From contig JBJEJW010000004.1 in the NCBI GenBank assembly GCA_051878315.1, forward strand, positions 1 to 29,793: a DNA stretch of 29,793 bases, in the 5' to 3' direction. The notes below the pieces were generated by a model. That model did not search any database. It was not told the origin of the DNA and saw only the letters and a program-made list of their open reading frames with translations. The position numbers were made by a program, and so were the translations under genes. Shown here in pieces: positions 1 through 7,257 of the stretch; the stretch's first letter is position 1, and every line of letters begins with the position of its first letter. Source of the DNA: W0P28-013 sp051878315 (GTDB lineage: Bacteria > Bacteroidota > Bacteroidia > Bacteroidales > Paludibacteraceae).

Positions 1-1
1 C

Positions 2-52
2 AAAGTGAAAACACGTGGTTTGGGACAAGCACAACTAATTATAGGAGAGTAA
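2..52 (+). CDS. Possible C-terminal end of an upstream protein (partial)
   Basis: The frame starting at base 2 is open from the window edge to a TAA at 50-52 and would encode only 16 residues, ending in GQAQLIIGE. The stop lies just before the ATG at 54, as expected for the last codons of an upstream gene in the same operon. A second frame is also open to base 57, and so short a piece cannot be tested for homology, so this is only a plausible reading. Confidence 0.25.
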   Translation, partial: KVKTRGLGQAQLIIGE

Positions 53-53
53 G

Positions 54-1019
54 ATGATGAAAAAGTTGTTTGCCCTTATTTTATCACAATTCGTGTTCCT
101 CTCGTTTTGTGTATCACAAAACACGTTGGGCAACGCAGACGATGCCGCCCGTATTGCAATTTCTGCGTATGTAGATTCTGATCTCGGATTTAATCGCGAA
201 GTAAGCAAACAGTTGCTCAACAAGATGAATAGCATTTTGACTAAGCAAGGCTTGGCAGGCTCGAAAAACCAACGATTTATAATCACGGCCAATGCGGATG
301 TTATATCTGAAGATATTGTAGTCACAACTAAAGAAATGTATCAGTATCAATTGGAGGTACATTTTATAATCGGAGATGGTATCGAGGGTACAAAGTTTGC
401 TATGACATCCCAAATAGTAAAAGGATTGGGAGAAACAAAAGCGGATGCGTACCTACAAGCCATTCACAAGGTTAAACCTTCAGACCCAACATTCCAAAAG
501 ATGGTAAATGAAGCCAAAGCTAAAATCATTGAATATTATAATTCTAAGTGTGATTTTATCATGAGTGAAGCCAAAACCTTGGCACAAAAGCAAGAGTATG
601 ATGCTGCCATTTACAAATTGATGTCAGTGCCCGATGTCTGCAAGGATTGTTATGACAAATGTATGACGGCAGTAGTTCCTATATATCAATCTAAAATTGA
701 TGAAGAAGGAGCACGTTTATTGGCTGAAGCTCGTGCTATATGGGCTACGGGGCAAAATGCAGAGAAAGGAGAGGAAGCCGCTATTGTATTGGCGAAGATC
801 AATCCGTCGTCCAAATCGTATGCAGAAGCGATGGGGTTGAGTAACGAGATTGCGAAGCGAATCAAAGAGCTTGACCAACGAGAATGGGATTTTGCTCTCA
901 AGCAGCAACAAGATGAGATTGATTTGCAGAAATCCAACATCAAGGCTATGCGTGATATTGGTGTAGCTTTTGGAGAAAATCAACAGCCGATTACTTATAA
1001 TATTAGCACTTGGTGGTAA
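54..1019 (+). CDS. Secreted protein of unknown function, 321 aa
   Basis: I do not recognise the family. Residues 1-22 form a Sec signal peptide: MMKK, a hydrophobic stretch, then a likely cleavage near CVSQ; there is no convincing lipobox. Residues about 30-140 look like a mixed alpha/beta domain. Residues 145-265 are helical and TPR-like, with a Cys cluster C196-x2-C199-x3-C203 plus C166 that could form disulfides after export. The last 60 residues are charged and probably coiled-coil. The start at 54 (or the adjacent ATG at 57) follows an AGGAGA-like sequence, unusual in this window where Shine-Dalgarno sites are otherwise rare. The gene ends 28 bases before a terminator hairpin shared with lpxA. 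A periplasmic or outer-membrane-associated role is inference from the signal peptide only. Confidence 0.8.
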   Translation: MMKKLFALILSQFVFLSFCVSQNTLGNADDAARIAISAYVDSDLGFNREVSKQLLNKMNSILTKQGLAGSKNQRFIITANADVISEDIVVTTKEMYQYQLEVHFIIGDGIEGTKFAMTSQIVKGLGETKADAYLQAIHKVKPSDPTFQKMVNEAKAKIIEYYNSKCDFIMSEAKTLAQKQEYDAAIYKLMSVPDVCKDCYDKCMTAVVPIYQSKIDEEGARLLAEARAIWATGQNAEKGEEAAIVLAKINPSSKSYAEAMGLSNEIAKRIKELDQREWDFALKQQQDEIDLQKSNIKAMRDIGVAFGENQQPITYNISTWW

Positions 1020-1046
1020 AAACGCCTTATAATACTACTAAACACA

Positions 1047-1083
1047 AAAATCGCCTTGAATGTTATTCAGGGCGATTTTGTTT
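1047..1083. terminator. Bidirectional Rho-independent terminator between the secreted protein gene and lpxA
   Basis: Arms 1047-1060 and 1066-1079 pair over 14 positions with one T-G wobble around a 5-base loop. A-rich sequence on the left and T-rich sequence on the right give a U-tract in both directions, which fits its place between converging genes. Confidence 0.8.
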
Positions 1084-1109
1084 GTATGTGTTTTGTACAA
1101 GTGAATCTC

Positions 1110-1889
1110 TTATCGCGAATAACCTTTCAGGATGCCGCGCGGCGAATTACGCACAAACAAAATAACTTCGTCGCGTTCGGGCGTGGCCGGAAACGTGGTA
1201 CAAATGGCCTCCACTGCCTGCGACACATTCATATCCGATTGGAATATCATGCGATACATGTCCTGCACATTCTGAATTTGCTCGTTGCTGAACCCGCGAC
1301 GCCGCAAACCAATGGAATTGACTCCAGCATACGAAATCGGCTCGCGCGCCGCAATGATGTACGGCGGAATGTCCTTGTTGATGCGCGAACCACCCTGCAC
1401 CATCACATGCTTGCCGATGTGCGTAAACTGATGCACCAAAGTGCCGCCGCCTATCACCACAAAATCATCGACAACCACCTCACCTGCCAACTGCGTAGCA
1501 TTCGACATGATAATATTGTTATTCAGATGACAATCGTGCGCCACATGGCAATAAGCCATTACCAAACAGTTGTCGCCAATAACGGTCTTACCTTTCGACG
1601 CAGTACCGCGATGCACCGTTACACACTCGCGCAACGTAGTATTATTGCCAATTATCGTATAAGTTTGCTCGCCTTGGAATTTCAAATCCTGCGGAATAGC
1701 ACCAACAACGGCGCCGGGAAAAATTCGACAATTTTCGCCAATAGTTGTATTTTCATAAATCGTAACATTCGGCCCGATATGCGTACCGGCTCCGATTGTA
1801 ACATTCTTTTCGATGACGCAAAATGGTTCAATCACCACATTTTCAGCAATTTTGGCATCAGGATGAATACATGCAAATGGTTGAGTCAT
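1110..1889 (-). CDS. lpxA: Acyl-[ACP]--UDP-N-acetylglucosamine O-acyltransferase LpxA
   Basis: This enzyme catalyses the first lipid A step, moving a 3-hydroxyacyl chain from acyl carrier protein to the 3-OH of UDP-GlcNAc in the cytoplasm. The 259-residue length is normal. Residues 1-190 consist of hexapeptide repeats (I/V-G-x-x-x-x), which fold as a left-handed beta helix. The HVAHDC motif holds His118, matching catalytic His125 of the E. coli enzyme, with His115 nearby. The C-terminal 60 residues form the usual helical cap. It is the last gene of lpxD-lpxC-lpxA, 36 bases after the lpxC stop, so co-transcription is likely. It ends about 30 bases before the shared terminator. Acyl chain length selectivity cannot be read by eye. 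Confidence 0.97.
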   Translation of the reverse strand: MTQPFACIHPDAKIAENVVIEPFCVIEKNVTIGAGTHIGPNVTIYENTTIGENCRIFPGAVVGAIPQDLKFQGEQTYTIIGNNTTLRECVTVHRGTASKGKTVIGDNCLVMAYCHVAHDCHLNNNIIMSNATQLAGEVVVDDFVVIGGGTLVHQFTHIGKHVMVQGGSRINKDIPPYIIAAREPISYAGVNSIGLRRRGFSNEQIQNVQDMYRMIFQSDMNVSQAVEAICTTFPATPERDEVILFVRNSPRGILKGYSR

Positions 1890-1925
1890 AGTAATGTTCG
1901 TTTTGTTAGTATGTCTTGTTTTTGA

Positions 1926-2831
1926 TTATTCGCACAACGTTTTTCTGATCTGCTTACTCAACGCCGTATTGACGCTATGGCCTGGATGATAGGCAATCAC
2001 TTTGCCCAAAATCGGTCGCCCAACCAACGATAAATCGCCTATCAAGTCAAGTAATTTATGTCGGGCCGGTTCATTCGTAAAGCGCAAATCGGCATTCAAA
2101 TAGCCCAACGCATCGACCTGCGGGCAGGGCTGCCCCAACAAATCGGACAAGCGCTGCAATTCTTCGTGCGCCACCGGTTTGTCGTAAATCACAAGCGCAT
2201 TAGTCAAATCGCCGCCACGAATCAGATTCATCTTCAGCAACGGTTCCAATTCGCGTACGAACACAAAGGTGCGACAAGGTGCAATATCGTCTGCAAAAGT
2301 CGTTAAATCGTCAATGGAGGCTATTTGACGTCCCAAAACTGTCGAGTCAAATTCGATTTCGACCTCGAGCGAAAAAGTATCGGCCGGCACAATTTCGATG
2401 CGCGAAACACCATTCGGCGCTTCATAAACGATTTTATGGTCAATCACCAAATATTTTTTTTCCTGACTCTGTTCCACTACGCCAACTTTTGCCAACTGCT
2501 CCATATAGATTTTGGCACTACCATCCAAAATGGGGAATTCCGGCGCATTTACCTCAATTAAACAATTATCGATACCGGCTGCATACAAAGCAGCCAAGCC
2601 ATGTTCCACAGTGCCTACCTGCACATCGCCGCAACGCAACACCGTACCACGCGTCGTTTCAACTACATATTCGGCTAATGCCGCCACACAAGGTTCCGCC
2701 GGCAAATCGACACGTTTAATTACAACGCCTGTATTCTCGGCAGCAGGTTTCACACACATCTCTATCGGCAAACCGGTATGCAACCCTTTTCCATGTAATA
2801 CAAACGGCGCGCCTATTGTTCTCTGTTTCAT
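1926..2831 (-). CDS. lpxC: UDP-3-O-acyl-N-acetylglucosamine deacetylase LpxC, not fused to FabZ
   Basis: LpxC is the zinc-dependent, committed step of lipid A synthesis and removes the N-acetyl group from UDP-3-O-acyl-GlcNAc. The chosen ATG at 2831 gives a 301-residue protein beginning MKQRTI, aligning with the normal LpxC N-terminus; the frame is open further upstream, but that region overlaps lpxD. Zinc ligands are visible: His77 in GTVEH, and His258 and Asp262 in ARHKLLDLIGDL. His285 in HPGH is the general acid. In most Bacteroidota this gene encodes an LpxC-FabZ fusion of about 460 residues. Here the frame stops directly after QIRKTLCE, where the FabZ part would begin, and only 36 bases separate it from lpxA. 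The sole FabZ in the window lies at 28206-28622. Confidence 0.97.
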   Translation of the reverse strand: MKQRTIGAPFVLHGKGLHTGLPIEMCVKPAAENTGVVIKRVDLPAEPCVAALAEYVVETTRGTVLRCGDVQVGTVEHGLAALYAAGIDNCLIEVNAPEFPILDGSAKIYMEQLAKVGVVEQSQEKKYLVIDHKIVYEAPNGVSRIEIVPADTFSLEVEIEFDSTVLGRQIASIDDLTTFADDIAPCRTFVFVRELEPLLKMNLIRGGDLTNALVIYDKPVAHEELQRLSDLLGQPCPQVDALGYLNADLRFTNEPARHKLLDLIGDLSLVGRPILGKVIAYHPGHSVNTALSKQIRKTLCE

Positions 2832-2872
2832 ACTATTACACATCGGCAAGTCAACACCTGCCACATTTCTTC

Positions 2873-3913
2873 TTATTTTTTCAACTCGCTTAATTGTTTC
2901 TCCAAATCGGCAATCCGCCGAACAAGGTCGGGCAACTGACGATGCAATACCGCTGAACGTCGAAACAACATGGCCGACATCATCGGGTAACCTTGCCAAT
3001 GCTTACCGGGGTCAGCAACCGACGCATTGACACCCGTTTGAGCAGCAAACACATTGCCATCGGCTATGGTAAGGTGTCCGGCAACGCCCACCTGACCGGC
3101 AAAAATACAATGTTTTCCAACTTTTGTCGAACCGGCAATACCCGATTGTGCCGCCATTGCCGTATGTTCTCCAATCTCCACATTGTGCGCTATTTGACAC
3201 AAATTGTCAATTTTGACACCGGAATGAATATGCGTCGAGCCCATAGTGGCGCAATCGATAGTTGTATTTGCTCCGACCTCAATATCGTCGTCAAGTTTCA
3301 CGTTACCGATTTGCGGGATTTTATTGTAATGCCCTTCTGCGTCGGGAGCAAAGCCAAACCCGTCGGCACCCAATACGACACCGGCGTGTACAATACAACG
3401 CTTGCCGATTTCGCAATTCTCGTACACCGACACATGCGCATACAACACGGTATCGTCGCCTACTTGTACATTATCGCCCAAAAATACATGCGGATACACT
3501 TTCACATTGTTACCTATACGTACGTTTTCGCCCACAACCGCATACGCACCGATATAGACATTTTCACCTATCACCGCCGAATCGGGCACCACAGCCGTGG
3601 CATGTACACCGGTCTTCTTAGGTTTCAGCGATTCAACCAACTGCAACAATTTTGCCAACGATTGATATGCGCTATCAACCTTAATCAGCGTCGCCGCAAT
3701 GGGTTGCTCGGGTACAAACGTTTTATCAACCAACACGATGTCCGCCTTGGTGGTATAAATAAAATGCGTATATTTCGGATTTGACAAAAAGGTCAGCGTG
3801 CCGGGGCGACCTTCTTCTATTTTCGATAATTCGCAAACTGTAACGTCCTTGTTTCCAACAACTTCGCCTTGTAAAAAATCAGCAATTTGCTGAGCCGTAA
3901 ACTTCAATTCCAT
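2873..3913 (-). CDS. lpxD: UDP-3-O-(acyl)glucosamine N-acyltransferase LpxD
   Basis: LpxD catalyses the third lipid A step, adding the second 3-hydroxyacyl chain to the amino group exposed by LpxC. The 346-residue protein has the LpxD N-terminal uridine-binding domain (about 1-100, including the TLTFLSNPKY motif), then a long hexapeptide-repeat beta helix (about 105-310) and a short C-terminal helix ending in a coiled coil. The QIAHN motif places His243 at the catalytic position (His239 in E. coli). The start at 3913 (MELKFTAQQI) matches the family N-terminus; an in-frame ATG 14 codons upstream is less likely. It is the first gene of the lpxD-lpxC-lpxA unit, with 41 bases before lpxC. No clear promoter of the local type was found in 3914-4016. 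Confidence 0.97.
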   Translation of the reverse strand: MELKFTAQQIADFLQGEVVGNKDVTVCELSKIEEGRPGTLTFLSNPKYTHFIYTTKADIVLVDKTFVPEQPIAATLIKVDSAYQSLAKLLQLVESLKPKKTGVHATAVVPDSAVIGENVYIGAYAVVGENVRIGNNVKVYPHVFLGDNVQVGDDTVLYAHVSVYENCEIGKRCIVHAGVVLGADGFGFAPDAEGHYNKIPQIGNVKLDDDIEVGANTTIDCATMGSTHIHSGVKIDNLCQIAHNVEIGEHTAMAAQSGIAGSTKVGKHCIFAGQVGVAGHLTIADGNVFAAQTGVNASVADPGKHWQGYPMMSAMLFRRSAVLHRQLPDLVRRIADLEKQLSELKK

Positions 3914-4016
3914 GCTAAATAAATAATCAGTCTTATTATATAAGATGCACCACAATCGCTAAACGTTGCATCAACACGCATTTTTTACCAAAAAAAAACG
4001 CAGAGCGACACTAACA

Positions 4017-4043
4017 AAAAACGCACTACAAGAGTGCGTTTTT
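4017..4043 (-). terminator. Terminator of the rplM-rpsI-rpsB-tsf operon
   Basis: Arms 4017-4027 and 4033-4043 form an 11-bp perfect stem around a 5-base loop (core ACGCACT/AGTGCGT). On the minus strand the hairpin follows the tsf stop at 4072 and runs into T-rich sequence. A-tracts on both sides would also let it act in the plus direction. Confidence 0.8.
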
Positions 4044-4071
4044 GCCACTTGTGTACAACAAGAGGGAACTT

Positions 4072-5061
4072 TTATTCTTCGTTCAATGTTACACGTTTGA
4101 AATCGATAATATTGACGCCTGCTTTTTTCAAAACGTCTTTTACCAATTCTTTCGATTCCGACATGATATATTGTTGTTCTATCAAGGTCGATTCTTTCAA
4201 GAATTTCTGCAGACGCCCTTGAGCGATCATTTCGATTTTCTTCATGTTGAAATTGGCAGCGGCTTCAGCGGGGACGTTTGCGCGTATATCGCGAGCCACT
4301 TGTGCTTGTTCAGGTGTCAACCAACCTTTTGCCGTGTTCGAGTCGATGTGGTCTTCGCTATCGGCATGAGCAGGGTTGATGCCTGCTTTGCGCAAAGCAT
4401 TTTCGATAGCCTTGTTCACTTCGTCCTGTTTGGTTTTCTCGGTAGCGACCGACAATTCACGATCCTTGACATCTTGAGCCACATGATCGGCATCCAAAGC
4501 CACCGGCGCCATCGAAGCCACCTGCATATTGATGCCGTGCACCGTTTCTTGGTCGGCATCGGCAGCATCAGCAGCAACCAATGACGACAACTTGTTACCA
4601 AGGTGATTGTAAGCATCAACTTTTGGAGCAGCGATGAAAACGTAATCGCTCAATTCCATCTTTTCACCTGTTACGCCCGAGCGTTCGGTTACAAGTGCCT
4701 CGACGGTCAAATCGCCCACTTTCAACGCTTTCAAAGCATCGAGGTCAGCAGGTTTTTCGGCGATAGCGATGTCGAGAATACATTTAACCATATTCACAAA
4801 ATCAGCATTTTTGGCTACGAAGTCAGTTTCGCATTTTACAGCGACGATGCAACCAAACCCACCTTCAGATTTTGCGAGCACACATCCTTCCGACGCTTCA
4901 CGATCCGAACGTTTTGCAGCAATAGCTTGACCACGTTTACGAAGCAGATTTTTGGCTTCTTCGAAATCGCCATTTGCCTCTTCGAGAGCTTTTTTTACGT
5001 CCATCATACCTGCGCCGGTAATATCGCGCAATTTTTTAATATCTGTTAAAGTTACAGCCAT
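4072..5061 (-). CDS. tsf: Elongation factor Ts
   Basis: EF-Ts exchanges GDP for GTP on EF-Tu. The 329-residue protein has the N-terminal UBA-like domain (residues 1-50, with LRDITGAGMMDVKKAL), then the core with the signature TDFVAKN at 79-85. Two core subdomains with a helical insertion follow, and a C-terminal module near residues 280-329. The length matches Bacteroidota EF-Ts, longer than the 283 residues of E. coli. It lies directly downstream of rpsB, the usual pairing, and the 104-base gap between them carries an attenuator-like hairpin. A strong terminator follows the gene. Confidence 0.98.
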   Translation of the reverse strand: MAVTLTDIKKLRDITGAGMMDVKKALEEANGDFEEAKNLLRKRGQAIAAKRSDREASEGCVLAKSEGGFGCIVAVKCETDFVAKNADFVNMVKCILDIAIAEKPADLDALKALKVGDLTVEALVTERSGVTGEKMELSDYVFIAAPKVDAYNHLGNKLSSLVAADAADADQETVHGINMQVASMAPVALDADHVAQDVKDRELSVATEKTKQDEVNKAIENALRKAGINPAHADSEDHIDSNTAKGWLTPEQAQVARDIRANVPAEAAANFNMKKIEMIAQGRLQKFLKESTLIEQQYIMSESKELVKDVLKKAGVNIIDFKRVTLNEE

Positions 5062-5093
5062 AATATTTTTATTTTTATTGGTTAATACTTTTT

Positions 5094-5142
5094 ATAAAAA
5101 GGCGCCACACAACACAGTTTCATCACGTGTCTGCGACGCCTT
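5094..5142 (-). terminator. Attenuator-like hairpin between rpsB and tsf
   Basis: On the minus strand, after the rpsB stop, AAGGCG (5142-5137) pairs with CGCCTT (5104-5099). An inner ACAC/GTGT pairing (5112-5115 with 5127-5130) is possible, and TTTTTAT follows. The hairpin plus U-tract lies inside the 104-base rpsB-tsf gap. The inner stem is imperfect, so partial rather than complete termination is the more likely role. Confidence 0.5.
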
Positions 5143-5165
5143 CGTGTCATCAATGAATCAAACTA

Positions 5166-5978
5166 TTACTCTTCGGGCGCAGCCGGAGCCTCTTCGGTGC
5201 TGTCAACTTCCTTGACAGTACGTTTGGCGCGTGTGCGTCTTTCTTTGATTTCGGGCATTTCTTCGCCGCCTTCTTCTTCCGATTTTTCCAACTTGCGTTC
5301 TTGCATACCTTCTTTCAAGGCATCAACCATAGCAGTCAGAATAATTTCGATAGATTTGGTAGCGTCATCATTGGCAGGAATCACATAATCGATACCATTG
5401 GGGTTCGAATTCGTATCGACAATTCCGAAAACCGGGATGCCCAAACGTTGTGCTTCGGCTACCGCGATATTTTCTTTCATTACATCGACAACGAACAGTG
5501 CTGCCGGCAATTTGCTCAAATCGGCTATAGAACCCAAGTTTTTCTCCAACTTGGCACGTTGACGCATAATTTGCAGTTTCTCACGTTTCGACAAATTAGC
5601 GAAAGTGCCGTCGGTCGACATTTTGTCGATGGCATCCATTTTCTTGACAGCCTTACGAATGGTCGGGAAATTCGTCAGCATACCACCTGCCCAACGTTCG
5701 GTGATGTAAGGCATTCCAACTTCGGCAGCTTTTTCGGCCACCACTTGTTTGGCTTGTTTCTTGGTAGCGACAAACAGCACGCGTTTGCCCATGCGGGCAA
5801 AGTTTTTCATTGCTTCTGCGGCTTCGTCAATTTTAGCGACCGTTTTGTGCAGGTCGATAATGTGAATTCCGTTGCGCTCCATGAATATGTAAGGAGCCAT
5901 AGCCGGATTCCATTTGCGTTTGAGGTGTCCGAAATGAGCACCTGCATCCAACAATTCTTGAAAATTTGTTCTTGGCAT
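5166..5978 (-). CDS. rpsB: 30S ribosomal protein S2
   Basis: S2 is a late-assembling protein of the small ribosomal subunit. The 270-residue protein begins MPRTNFQELLDAGAHFGH, the conserved S2 start, and carries WNPAMAPYIF, ITERWAGGMLTNF and GIPVFGIVDTN, all S2 signatures. The last 45 residues or so are a charged Glu/Lys/Arg-rich extension common in this phylum. The gene follows rpsI with a 161-base gap and precedes tsf. The gap upstream is long enough to hold its own leader or promoter, and a near match to the local -10 element (TAGACTTG) is present there on the minus strand, but I do not call a promoter. Confidence 0.98.
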   Translation of the reverse strand: MPRTNFQELLDAGAHFGHLKRKWNPAMAPYIFMERNGIHIIDLHKTVAKIDEAAEAMKNFARMGKRVLFVATKKQAKQVVAEKAAEVGMPYITERWAGGMLTNFPTIRKAVKKMDAIDKMSTDGTFANLSKREKLQIMRQRAKLEKNLGSIADLSKLPAALFVVDVMKENIAVAEAQRLGIPVFGIVDTNSNPNGIDYVIPANDDATKSIEIILTAMVDALKEGMQERKLEKSEEEGGEEMPEIKERRTRAKRTVKEVDSTEEAPAAPEE

Positions 5979-6139
5979 TGTGTTTTTGTTTTTTGTTTAC
6001 CTTCTTTTTTACTTTTTGTCAAGCAATCATCAAGTAGTTGCACAAGGCAAGTCTAAATGATTTAGATACTAAACAAGATATATCGTAGATTTGCGGGTAG
6101 CGACGCATGGCCGCTCCCACAAACAGCGATGCATGCAAA

Positions 6140-6526
6140 TTAACGTTTGGAGAATTGGAAACGTTTGCGTGCTTTCGGGCGACCCGGTTTTTTGCGTTCC
6201 ACTTCGCGCGAATCGCGTGTCAGGAAACCGGCTTGTTTCAAAGCGGTTTTGTCTTCGGCATTGATTTTTACCAACGCACGAGCGATAGCCAAGCGCAAAG
6301 CCTCGGCTTGTCCTTTGAAACCGCCACCAACGAGATTAACACGAACGTCGTATTTTTCGGCAACATCCAATTTGTTCAGCGGTTGTTTAACCACATACTG
6401 AAGCATGGCCGACGGAAAATATGTTTCCAAATCGCGTTTATTGATAACGATTTTACCGCTCCCCGGAGCAACGAATACGCGAGCAACTGCCGCTTTTCTT
6501 CTTCCTACTGCATTTACTACTTCCAT
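6140..6526 (-). CDS. rpsI: 30S ribosomal protein S9
   Basis: S9 belongs to the small ribosomal subunit; its C-terminal tail reaches the P-site tRNA. The 128-residue protein starts at MEVVNAVGRRKAAVARV, the conserved N-terminus, contains LVGGGFKGQAEALRLAIARAL, and ends in the basic tail GRPKARKRFQFSKR. An ATG four codons upstream (6538) overlaps the rplM stop and could couple the two genes, but homology favours 6526. It follows rplM directly, the almost universal L13-S9 pairing. Confidence 0.98.
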   Translation of the reverse strand: MEVVNAVGRRKAAVARVFVAPGSGKIVINKRDLETYFPSAMLQYVVKQPLNKLDVAEKYDVRVNLVGGGFKGQAEALRLAIARALVKINAEDKTALKQAGFLTRDSREVERKKPGRPKARKRFQFSKR

Positions 6527-6534
6527 ATTCGAAA

Positions 6535-6990
6535 TCATTTAATTAAATTTAAGTCTATTACTTTAGGTGTTTGAGCCTCGTGCGGATGTTCGGCACCGGC
6601 ATACACATGCAGGTTGTCCATCAGTTTGGCTGCCAATTTATTTTTTGGCAACATACCTTTAACAACTTTTTCGACCAAGCGTACAGGGCTTTGCGCAAAA
6701 ATGTCGGCAGGGCTCTGCGAACGTTGTCCGCCCGGATACAACGAATAGGTCAGATACTCGCGATCCGTCCATTTCTTACCGGTCAAGCGCACTTTGTCGG
6801 CATTGATGATAATAACATTGTCGCCACAATCGACATGAGGCGTAAAATTGGGTTTGTATTTACCTCGTAGCAATTTTGCAACTTTCGAGGCCATGCGACC
6901 GAGTACCATATCGGTAGCATCTACCAGCACCCATTCTTTGTTTACAGTAGCCGAATTGGCCGAAACTGTTTTGAAACTTAATGTATCCAC
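6535..6990 (-). CDS. rplM: 50S ribosomal protein L13
   Basis: L13 is an early-assembling large-subunit protein. The 151-residue product begins MDTLSFKTVSAN and contains LRGKYKPNFTPHVDCGDNV, YPGGQRSQSPADI and VKGMLPKNKL, all typical of L13. It is the first gene of rplM-rpsI-rpsB-tsf. A strong promoter at 7131-7162 implies a leader of about 130 nt, long enough for autoregulation by a ribosomal protein, although I did not identify a specific fold. Confidence 0.98.
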   Translation of the reverse strand: MDTLSFKTVSANSATVNKEWVLVDATDMVLGRMASKVAKLLRGKYKPNFTPHVDCGDNVIIINADKVRLTGKKWTDREYLTYSLYPGGQRSQSPADIFAQSPVRLVEKVVKGMLPKNKLAAKLMDNLHVYAGAEHPHEAQTPKVIDLNLIK

Positions 6991-7130
6991 AATTATTTTT
7001 GTTTTTGAAATTTCACATTGCTATTCTCTGCCGTTCCATGACTCTGATTTTGTGCGGGCTAATTCACACTTATCAAGGCTGAACCGGCCGAAAAACGCGC
7101 TTTCTAAAATTTGGATAATATTTGGGACTG

Positions 7131-7162
7131 CAAAGGTACAACTTTTTTTATTGATAAGCAAG
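7131..7162 (-). promoter_or_regulatory. Promoter of the rplM operon
   Basis: Read on the minus strand, CTTG (7162-7159) is followed after 20 bases by TACCTTTG (7138-7131). This matches the Bacteroidota consensus TTG-N19-20-TAnnTTTG. Transcription would begin near 7124. Confidence 0.75.
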
Positions 7163-7194
7163 CGTTTTTTCGATTTTTTCAAGAAAACTTTTTG

Positions 7195-7229
7195 AACAAA
7201 AAAACAAGCTGTTGCATTGAGACAACAGC
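7195..7229 (-). terminator. Terminator after the chain-length gene
   Basis: GCTGTTG (7208-7214) pairs with CAACAGC (7223-7229) around an 8-base loop. On the minus strand the stem is followed by a T-rich run (plus-strand 7195-7207), placing termination about 30 bases after the stop at 7258 and just before the rplM promoter. Confidence 0.75.
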
Positions 7230-7257
7230 CTATATATATAATATGGTGTACCGATAC

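Noticed and set aside
1056..1925. Long plus-strand reading frame opposite lpxA (289 residues)
   Set aside because: It is the complement of a gene with clear LpxA motifs; its translation has no family features and an unusual His/Asn/Arg-rich composition.
2832..2999. N-terminal extension of LpxC
   Set aside because: The frame is open but overlaps the coding end of lpxD; MKQRTI at 2831 matches the family start.
2993..3784. Long plus-strand reading frame opposite lpxD
   Set aside because: Open frames opposite hexapeptide-repeat genes arise from the regular codon pattern; no recognisable domain and no promoter.
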